Source: Erysipelothrix sp. (GTDB lineage: Bacteria; Bacillota_I; Bacilli_A; Erysipelotrichales; Erysipelotrichaceae). Taken from it: DNA of 14,108 bases. Below are positions 7,500-13,452 of this stretch, in pieces. Position numbers and translations under genes: made by a program. Where the stretch lies: assembly GCA_030152625.1 (NCBI GenBank), contig JASLJD010000058.1, positions 1 through 14,108 on the forward strand, written 5' to 3'. The notes beneath the pieces are model-generated. The model did not search any database. It was given only the letters and a program-made list of their open reading frames with translations, and was not told the origin of the DNA. Within the stretch, counting starts at the first letter, position 1. The number at the start of each line of letters is the position of its first letter.

Positions 7500-8181
7500 T
7501 TTGGATATAGCCTCCTGAATTCATGTCTGCAACAACGTGACCTGCTTCAAGAGCGATCGTACGTTTCTTAAAGCGGTTTACGATATTAATATCGTGTGTC
7601 ACCATGAGGATGGTTGTTTCTTCTTCCTCGTTAATTCTTTCTAAAAGATCAATAATCTCTTTTGATTTATCCGGATCAAGATTACCAGTCGGCTCATCAG
7701 CAATCAATAACATCGGTTCATTTGCAATCGCACGAGCAATCGCAACCCTTTGTTGTTGACCACCACTGAGTTGGTTTGGATAAGCATTTGCTTTTTCGGA
7801 TAAATCCACAAGTCTTAAGACCTCTCGAACGCGACGTCGCACTTGCTCCGCCGGTTTATTGACAACTTCTAAAGCAAAAGCAACGTTTTCAAATACTGTT
7901 TTACTTTCGAGAAGTTTGAAGTCTTGAAAAACTACACCAATGTGGCGACGATAAAGCGGCACCTTTGAATGACGTAATTTTCCAACATTAAATTCCCCCA
8001 CACGAACCTCTCCTGCGGTAGGGATTTCCTCACCGTTGAGAAGTTTGATTAAGGTCGATTTACCTGAACCGGTTGGTCCAATAATATAGACGAACTCCCC
8101 CGATCCAATTTCTAAATCAACTGCATGGAGGGCATTAACGCCATTTTTATATCTTTTTGAAACTCCTTTTAATCGAAGCAC
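7492..8181 (-). CDS. ftsE: Cell division ATP-binding protein FtsE
   Basis: FtsE is the cytoplasmic ATPase of FtsEX. All ABC motifs are intact (numbering from the chosen start): Walker A GPTGSGKS (35-42), Q-loop Q86, signature LSGGQQQR (138-145), Walker B MLLIADEP (157-164) and switch H196. The segment SKRYKNGVNAL near the N-terminus is typical of FtsE. The frame can begin at GTG 8190, but that codon overlaps the GGAG ribosome-binding site; GTG at 8181 is eight bases from GGAG and gives MLRLKGVSKRY, which matches the family start, for 229 residues. A strong extended -10 promoter lies just upstream, with no terminator after yitT, so some read-through from secA-prfB-yitT is possible. Confidence 0.96.
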   Translation of the reverse strand: MLRLKGVSKRYKNGVNALHAVDLEIGSGEFVYIIGPTGSGKSTLIKLLNGEEIPTAGEVRVGEFNVGKLRHSKVPLYRRHIGVVFQDFKLLESKTVFENVAFALEVVNKPAEQVRRRVREVLRLVDLSEKANAYPNQLSGGQQQRVAIARAIANEPMLLIADEPTGNLDPDKSKEIIDLLERINEEEETTILMVTHDINIVNRFKKRTIALEAGHVVADMNSGGYIQNG

Positions 8182-8208
8182 AAGCAACACTCCGTTCTTT
8201 GTTTTTAC

Positions 8209-8217
8209 ATTATAGCA
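8209..8217 (-). promoter_or_regulatory. ftsEX-M23 operon promoter, extended -10
   Basis: On the minus strand TGC (8217-8215) and TATAAT (8214-8209) form TGCTATAAT, as before uvrA and the LOG gene. There is no recognisable -35 at normal spacing. The predicted start is near 8202, giving a leader of about 20 bases with GGAG. It lies in the 62-base gap after yitT. Confidence 0.65.
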
Positions 8218-8243
8218 TAAGGTTTTTGAAATTTGATTGAAAC

Positions 8244-9080
8244 TTAGTCTTCTTGAAAACCATCGCCATGAACTTTATTCACATCCGAGACAATGATAAA
8301 TGCATTGGGATCGATTTCTTTCACCCTGTTCTCAAGCTCAGCATACTGATGTAAACTCACGACCGTTAAAATAACTTGACTTTCTTCATCTGTGTAACCC
8401 CCACGAGCTGGGATCAATGTTGAGCCACGATCAATCCCAAGATGAATCATCTTTAAAATATCTTGGTAATGAGGGCTAATAATAAGAACCTGTCGCGAAC
8501 GATCGGCTTTAATCATCTCAATGCGATCGACTGCAAAAGTAGTTGTGAAAATGGACAGAAAACCAATTAAAACATCTTCTACAGGGTAAGCATACAAACC
8601 CAAAGCAACAATAATCATATCAAAAAACATAATCCAAATTGCTACACGAATGCCTGTTACTTTCGATAAAATCAAAGGCGGAATATCCATCCCTCCTGTG
8701 CTGGCTCCAGTCATAAAAGTCAAGCCCAAACCAACACCCGTTAACAGCCCTCCATACAAGGAGGCAAGAAGAGGATCAATAAAAAACTCCATTGGAAACA
8801 GAGTCATAAGACTTAGAAATAAAGGATATAAAATACTGCTAGCTAAAGTTTTTAGTGCAAATTCCTTCCCTAAAAACAACAAACCTAAAAAGAAAAACGA
8901 CACAATTAAAATATTAATCATCGTTTCATATTGAATGTGAAAAAACGGGTATAGCGCCACCGCTAAACCAGCAACACCCCCCGTTAAAATATCATTAGGT
9001 AAAATAAAGTTTGAAACGCCAAAAGCTAAGATGAAATTTCCAAGCGCTATGAGGGTGAGGTCTTTGATCCATTTTTTCAT
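8244..9080 (-). CDS. YitT family membrane protein (DUF161 + DUF2179)
   Basis: The 278-residue protein has about six membrane helices in its first 170 residues (about 8-26, 33-47, 52-72, 76-96, 104-124, 145-172) with the conserved GGVAGLA near 34-40 and TGASTGGMDIPPLILSK near 125-140. A soluble C-terminal DUF2179 domain follows (about 195-270) with RGSTLIPARGGYTDEESQVI. This is the usual YitT architecture. Function in the family is not established; a transport role is often assumed. The ATG at 9080 is one base after the prfB stop, with GAGG in the prfB end as its ribosome-binding site, so it is co-expressed with secA-prfB. Family assignment is firm, activity unknown. Confidence 0.92.
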   Translation of the reverse strand: MKKWIKDLTLIALGNFILAFGVSNFILPNDILTGGVAGLAVALYPFFHIQYETMINILIVSFFFLGLLFLGKEFALKTLASSILYPLFLSLMTLFPMEFFIDPLLASLYGGLLTGVGLGLTFMTGASTGGMDIPPLILSKVTGIRVAIWIMFFDMIIVALGLYAYPVEDVLIGFLSIFTTTFAVDRIEMIKADRSRQVLIISPHYQDILKMIHLGIDRGSTLIPARGGYTDEESQVILTVVSLHQYAELENRVKEIDPNAFIIVSDVNKVHGDGFQED

Positions 9081-9081
9081 A

Positions 9082-10186
9082 CTAATCCTCTACCATCATT
9101 TTTAGATATGCTTCGATGAACGCATCAATATGACCATCTAAAACATCATCGAGTTGACTGCTTTCTTCTCCCGTACGATGATCTTTGACCATGGTATAGG
9201 GATGGGCAACATAAGAACGTATTTGTGAACCCCATTCAATTCGTTTATGATCCCCTTTTAAAGCAGCCATCGCTTGTTCCTGCTCCTCGATTTGCTTTTG
9301 ATACAACTTACTTTTCAACATTTTCAATGCTTCCTCGCGATTTTGAATCTGACTGCGTCCGCTTTGGCAAGTTGTAACAATACCACTTTCTAAATGAGTA
9401 ATACGAACAGCTGAGTCTGTTTTATTCACATGCTGACCCCCTGCCCCGCTTGAACGGAAAGTATCAACTTGAATATCCTCAGGACGAATTTCTATTTCAA
9501 CCGAATCATCAAATTCTGGCGAAACATCAACAGAAGCAAACGATGTGTGACGACGACCCGAAGAATCAAAAGGACTGATACGAACTAAACGGTGCACCCC
9601 TTTTTCAGCCTTTAAATAACCATAGGCCAAGGGCCCAGTCACTTTCATACTTACCGACTTGATACCTGCTTCCTCTCCATCTAAATAATGAAGAACTTCC
9701 AGTTTGTATCCTTCTTTTGTAGCCCAACGTCGATACATGCGATAAAGCATCTCTGCAAAGTCTTGACTTTCTGTTCCACCCGCTCCTGGATGAATTTCCA
9801 AAATCGCATTTTTTTGATCATAGTCATGATTGAGAAGAACAAGAATTGAAAACTCCGATAAAAGCGACTCAATTGTCAAGAGGAGCTCTTCAATTTCTAG
9901 CTTAAAGTCCTCATCAAAGTCAATTGACAACAATGTCAAGCCTTCTTCAGCAAATTCTATTTTATCCTTCAAATCATTCAATCGATCAACAATATCCCGT
10001 AATCGATTCAATTGATTAATATGATTCTGACTGGCTATTTGATCATCCCAAAAATCACTGGCCATCATGGCTTCTTCCAAATCTTTAATTTCTTTCTCTT
10101 TAGAAGAAACGTCAAAGCGAGTCACCCAATGTATTGAGTGACTGCTTAGCCTCCTTTAATCGTTCATTTATTTCATAGACTTCCAT
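9082..10186 (-). CDS. prfB: Peptide chain release factor 2 (RF2), expressed by +1 programmed frameshift
   Basis: RF2 ends translation at UGA and UAA. The coding sequence is in two frames: 24 codons from ATG 10186 to CTT 10115, then an in-frame TGA (10114-10112), then a second frame from GAC (10113-10111) to TAG 9082. A +1 slip gives 367 residues, close to E. coli RF2 (365). In that numbering the SPF stop-recognition tripeptide is at 204-206 and the GGQ catalytic motif at 249-251, each within one residue of E. coli. The frameshift-frame GTG at 10125 is not the start: it would remove the conserved N-terminal helix and has no ribosome-binding site. The true ATG has AGGTGA four bases upstream and lies 18 bases after the secA stop. 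Frameshifting lets RF2 control its own level, since low RF2 slows reading of the internal TGA. Confidence 0.96.
10111..10127 (-). promoter_or_regulatory. prfB +1 programmed frameshift site
   Basis: The slippery site CTT-TGA-C (10117-10111) is identical to the classical bacterial prfB site: ribosomes paused at the TGA at codon 25 slip from CUU to UUU and read GAC. The usual stimulator AGGGGG, three bases before CTT, is absent. Its place is taken by GGGTGA (10127-10122), which can pair with the UCACC part of the 16S tail but in a different register and farther away. Confidence 0.9.
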
Positions 10187-10204
10187 CTTATCACCTTTTC
10201 AAAA

Positions 10205-12544
10205 TTATTGATGTTCTACATTTACATTCATACAGAATAAAACAATATTCTCTGCAATTTGACTGAGCATCATCTCAAACATTTCAAAACCTTCATTGAC
10301 ATACGCTTGAAGTGGCTTTTCTTGTGCATAAGAACGTAAATGAATTCCTTCTCTCAATTTATCCATCGCATCAATATGATCGATCCATGAACGGTCAATC
10401 ATATGTAAAACCATTTCTTTTTCAACTCGACGGAAACCATCTTTCACCGGCTCAATCTTCTCTTCATACTTTTTCCAAGCATCCGCAACCAAGGCATCTT
10501 GAAGGCTGTTTGGATCAAGCCCCGCAATCTCTTCGATGCTTGTCTCTTCATCGATGATCTTTCGTTTAATCAATGCTTCACGAAGATTCTCATAATCAAT
10601 CGCAAGATCTTTAGACTCAGGATCACGATAAGCAGCAATCGTATCGGAAATCACCCGTTCAAACATTTTATGAATCACTGGACGAACATCTTCTGTCTCT
10701 AAAACAAAATTTCTTTCTTCGTACATGATTTCACGTTGTTGACGTAAGACATCATCGTATTCTAACAAGGTCTTTCGAACATCAAAGTTAATCCCTTCAA
10801 CCCGACGTTGAGCCCCTTCAATTTGTTTAGTGATTGTTTTATTTTCAATCGCAACATCGCCAAGTTGCTTATAGAGATGCTCAAAGCGTTCACTTCCATG
10901 ACGTACCATTAAATCATCTTCAAAAGAAACATAGAAACGTGAAAATCCTGGATCACCTTGACGACCTGAACGCCCTCTTAACTGATTGTCAATACGACGA
11001 GACTCATGACGCTCACTCCCCAAGACAGCAAGACCACCCAATGCCCGCACTTCGTCATCGATTTTAATGTCCGTACCACGACCAGCCATGTTCGTCGCAA
11101 TCGTCACCGATCCTTTACGACCTGCTTTTTCAATGATTTGCGCTTCTCGAGCATGGTTTTTCGCATTCAAGACTTCGTGCGGTACTCTTCTTTGACGAAG
11201 CATCATACTGATAAACTCACTAGTCTCGACAGCGACCGTACCAACAAGAACTGGTTGTCCCTTCGCATGTAATTCCTTTACTTCAGAGACCAAAGCTTCA
11301 AACTTCGCTTTTTGAGTACCAAAAACCAAATCGGGATAATCTTCACGGACAATCGGTCTATTCGTCGGAATTTCAATAACACGCATATTATAAATCTGCA
11401 AGAACTCCTCTTCTTCCGTTTTAGCCGTACCGGTCATTCCAGATAGTTTCGAGTAAAGTCTGAAAAAGTTTTGATAGGTAATCGTTGCAAGGGTAACCGT
11501 TTCTTGACGAATCGTTACATTTTCTTTAGCACAAAGCGCTTGATGTAAGCCATCCGAATATTCTCGACCTTCCATTAATCGTCCTGTAAATTGGTCAACA
11601 ATCACAACTTGATTGTCTTTCACAACATAATCAACATCCCGCTTCATAATATAGTGTGCACGTAAAGCATTATTGATATGGTGAACCAAATGAGTATTAT
11701 CTAGGTCATAAAGATTATTGATTTTAAAGAATCGTTCTGCTTTGTCAACACCTGTTTCCGTCAACTGAATCGACTTTGAGCGAACATCAATGACATAATC
11801 AGAACCTTGATTTAATTTACGAGCGAACTGTGAAGCACGCTTATAAAGATCGGCACTATCCCGTGAGCCACCAGAGATGATCAGTGGCGTACGTGATTCA
11901 TCAATAAGAATCGAGTCAACCTCATCAACCATTGCGAAATTGAGCGGTCTTAAAACACGATCTTTCACATCCGTAACCATGTTGTCACGAAGGTAATCAA
12001 AACCAACCTCTGAGTTAGTAGTATAAGTAATGTCACAATTATAGACGTCTCGTTTAGCAGATGGACTCAAGGCTCTCACATTACAACCCACAGTTAAACC
12101 AAGGAAGCGATGGATTTCACCCATCCATTCCGCATCTCGTTTAGCGAGGTATTCGTTTACGGTAATGATGTGAACACCTTTTCCTTCTAAGGCATTAAGA
12201 TATGCTGGTAAAACAGCTGTCAAGGTTTTCCCTTCTCCTGTTTTCATTTCCGCAATATCGCCATGGTGAAGAATGTAGGCTCCCATTAACTGCACTTTAT
12301 AAGGAAATTCACCAATCACACGATAGGCAGCTTCTCTAGCTACTGCATAAGCCTCAACTAAAAGGTCATCCAAGGTTTCTCCCTCTTCAAGACGCTTTTT
12401 AAATTCATCTGTTTTTGCCCTCAAATCTTCATCAGACCATGAGCGCACATCGTCTTTTAAAGCATCAATTTGATCCGCCACTTCTTCCGCTTCTGCAAGA
12501 ATTTTGCGGTCAGGACTGAAAATATTTTTTATCCATTTCAACAT
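10205..12544 (-). CDS. secA: Preprotein translocase ATPase SecA, short form without C-terminal zinc domain
   Basis: SecA drives unfolded preproteins through SecYEG. The 779 residues contain the family block VQLMGAYILHHGDIAEMKTGEGKT with Walker A at 100-107, ITYTTNSEVGFDYLRDNM (about 172-189), Walker B MVDEVDSILIDE (205-216), the preprotein cross-linking domain, GRGTDIKI and motif VI QLRGRSGRQGDPG, and the helical wing/scaffold regions ending near NEGFEMFEMMLSQI. The protein stops soon after that, at NVEHQ, lacking the linker and CxCxnCH/C zinc-binding tail seen in B. subtilis (841 aa) and E. coli (901 aa) SecA. ATG 12544 has a GGGGG ribosome-binding site ten bases upstream and the usual MLKWIKNIF start. 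It heads a unit with prfB and yitT. Location by prfB supports that this is the housekeeping SecA. Confidence 0.97.
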   Translation of the reverse strand: MLKWIKNIFSPDRKILAEAEEVADQIDALKDDVRSWSDEDLRAKTDEFKKRLEEGETLDDLLVEAYAVAREAAYRVIGEFPYKVQLMGAYILHHGDIAEMKTGEGKTLTAVLPAYLNALEGKGVHIITVNEYLAKRDAEWMGEIHRFLGLTVGCNVRALSPSAKRDVYNCDITYTTNSEVGFDYLRDNMVTDVKDRVLRPLNFAMVDEVDSILIDESRTPLIISGGSRDSADLYKRASQFARKLNQGSDYVIDVRSKSIQLTETGVDKAERFFKINNLYDLDNTHLVHHINNALRAHYIMKRDVDYVVKDNQVVIVDQFTGRLMEGREYSDGLHQALCAKENVTIRQETVTLATITYQNFFRLYSKLSGMTGTAKTEEEEFLQIYNMRVIEIPTNRPIVREDYPDLVFGTQKAKFEALVSEVKELHAKGQPVLVGTVAVETSEFISMMLRQRRVPHEVLNAKNHAREAQIIEKAGRKGSVTIATNMAGRGTDIKIDDEVRALGGLAVLGSERHESRRIDNQLRGRSGRQGDPGFSRFYVSFEDDLMVRHGSERFEHLYKQLGDVAIENKTITKQIEGAQRRVEGINFDVRKTLLEYDDVLRQQREIMYEERNFVLETEDVRPVIHKMFERVISDTIAAYRDPESKDLAIDYENLREALIKRKIIDEETSIEEIAGLDPNSLQDALVADAWKKYEEKIEPVKDGFRRVEKEMVLHMIDRSWIDHIDAMDKLREGIHLRSYAQEKPLQAYVNEGFEMFEMMLSQIAENIVLFCMNVNVEHQ

Positions 12545-12570
12545 ATCGGCATAGCCCCCGTTCTTTCATT

Positions 12571-12579
12571 ATTGTAGCA
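12571..12579 (-). promoter_or_regulatory. secA promoter, extended -10
   Basis: On the minus strand TGC (12579-12577) and TACAAT (12576-12571) form TGCTACAAT, one base off the element seen at other promoters here. The region where a -35 box would stand is the T-run of the csp terminator, with no TTGACA-like sequence. The predicted leader is about 20 bases, without room for a secM-type regulator. Confidence 0.6.
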
Positions 12580-12584
12580 TAAAA

Positions 12585-12617
12585 AAACAATAAAAAAGTT
12601 GGTTTCCCAACTTTTTT
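12585..12617 (-). terminator. Rho-independent terminator after csp
   Basis: An 11-pair stem AAAAAAGTTGG/CCAACTTTTTT (12607-12617 with 12592-12602) closes a GAAA tetraloop on the minus strand, a stable GNRA-type loop, and is followed by more T's. It starts six bases after the csp stop and precedes the secA promoter by about 12 bases. The symmetry could let it act on the plus strand too, but no plus-strand gene ends here. Confidence 0.88.
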
Positions 12618-12623
12618 CAAAAT

Positions 12624-12821
12624 TTAGATTCTGACAATGTTATGAGCTTGCGGTCCTCGTTCTGTTTCCACAAGATCAAACTCGACTTCTGTACCCTCAT
12701 CGATTGTTTTGAAACCTTCCATCACAAGGTGTGAATAGTGGAAAAAGACATCGCTACCATCTTCGATGGTGATAAAGCCATAACCTTTATGCTTGTTAAA
12801 TTTTTTAACTGTACCTTGCAT
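12624..12821 (-). CDS. Cold-shock domain protein (Csp)
   Basis: This 65-residue protein is a single cold-shock domain, an OB-fold that binds single-stranded RNA and DNA and acts as an RNA chaperone. It shows the usual start MQGTVKKFNKHKGYGFI with RNP1 KGYGFITI (12-19) and an RNP2-like DVFFHYS (24-30, usually DVFVHFS or DIFVHYS), followed by GPQAHNIV at the C-terminus. It is monocistronic: its own promoter upstream and terminator downstream. The ribosome-binding site is weak (AGG six bases before ATG 12821). The leader is only about 25 bases, so the long cold-sensing leader known for E. coli cspA is not present. Members are often multiple in a genome, so no specific symbol is assigned. Confidence 0.95.
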   Translation of the reverse strand: MQGTVKKFNKHKGYGFITIEDGSDVFFHYSHLVMEGFKTIDEGTEVEFDLVETERGPQAHNIVRI

Positions 12822-12851
12822 ATCTAACCTAAACCTTTCTTATTTACATAA

Positions 12852-12880
12852 ATTATACGACATCACCTCTTAAAAAGCAA
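12852..12880 (-). promoter_or_regulatory. csp promoter
   Basis: On the minus strand TTGCTT (12880-12875) and a perfect TATAAT (12857-12852) are separated by 17 bases. This is the only promoter in the window with a recognisable TTG-type -35, and it lacks the TGC extension. The -35 box falls inside the distal arm of the comF terminator. Confidence 0.65.
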
Positions 12881-12899
12881 GCGTAACCGCTTACTTTTT
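12868..12899 (-). terminator. Rho-independent terminator after comFC
   Basis: On the minus strand AAAAAG-U-AAGCG pairs with CGCUU-G-CUUUUU (12899-12888 with 12883-12872), a 12-pair stem with one G-U pair and a GTTA loop, ending in T's. The comFC stop TAA (12900-12898) overlaps its first bases. The distal arm also carries the csp -35 box. Confidence 0.8.
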
Positions 12900-13452
12900 A
12901 GTTTTCAAAGACCGTAAAAACTGATATATTCGCAGCAAAAACTTTTAATAAATGATAAATACTCCAAAAAACATCCTCTTCTTCAATTCTTAAGCCAAAC
13001 AAAAGGACGGATTTATCTTTTATTTTATCCTCATCAAAAAGAATCACTTCCCTTTGAGACGCTCTTTTAAAACTTAAAAGATCCAAGCAGTGAAGAGCTC
13101 CCATGACTTTTAAAAGATAACTATTAGGATTCGTCGAAAAAGAAGTCATGATCCTTTTTTCTACAGGCAAAGGAATGAATACTCGATGAGCAAAATAAAA
13201 GAAATAATAAGGATGCACCAGTTTTTGCGCTAAATATCGATCGCCACATTCCACAAGATGGTGATACAAGGCGAGCGACTCTTCGTTTTTAGGATATTGA
13301 TGATAAAACGTAACAGTCTTTACTTGACGACGATAAAATCCTGATTGTAATTTTTGCTTACAGTCTAAACAAAAGCCCTCTTTGAACAAAAAATGTTCTA
13401 AAACAGTTTTTTTCAAATCTTGAAAACACCAAACGCATCGTTGTTCTTGCAT
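12898..13452 (-). CDS. ComFC-like competence protein with zinc ribbon and degenerate phosphoribosyltransferase domain
   Basis: ComFC-family proteins are needed for inward transport of transforming single-stranded DNA and normally join an N-terminal zinc finger to a phosphoribosyltransferase fold. Here the zinc ribbon is C6-x2-C9 with C28-x2-C31, and the middle block VFIPLPVEKRIMTSF (91-105) matches the family's VPIPLSKxRxxxRGF strand and loop. However, the PRPP loop, in ComFC usually like LIDDLYTTGAT, is replaced by LLFGLRIEEEDV (about 150-161), the RGFNQ motif is lost, and at 184 residues it is shorter than the usual 220-240. The acidic pair and T/S-rich turn are absent, so phosphoribosyl binding looks lost. 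The start ATG 13452 lies 40 bases inside comFA and is the only start that keeps the zinc ribbon; its ribosome-binding site is weak, suggesting coupling. Identity rests on context plus zinc ribbon. Confidence 0.75.
   Translation of the reverse strand: MQEQRCVWCFQDLKKTVLEHFLFKEGFCLDCKQKLQSGFYRRQVKTVTFYHQYPKNEESLALYHHLVECGDRYLAQKLVHPYYFFYFAHRVFIPLPVEKRIMTSFSTNPNSYLLKVMGALHCLDLLSFKRASQREVILFDEDKIKDKSVLLFGLRIEEEDVFWSIYHLLKVFAANISVFTVFEN

Noticed and set aside
8218..8243. Terminator between yitT and ftsE
   Set aside because: Only a small direct repeat (TTTCAA twice) is present, with no hairpin and T-run.
9082..10125. RF2 starting at GTG 10125 without a frameshift
   Set aside because: Would remove the conserved N-terminal helix, has no ribosome-binding site, and the ATG plus CTT-TGA-C arrangement upstream gives the expected family length.
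10187..12623. SecM-like leader or riboswitch before secA or prfB
   Set aside because: Spacers are 18 and about 79 bases, filled by ribosome-binding sites, a terminator and a promoter; no room or structure for a sensing leader.
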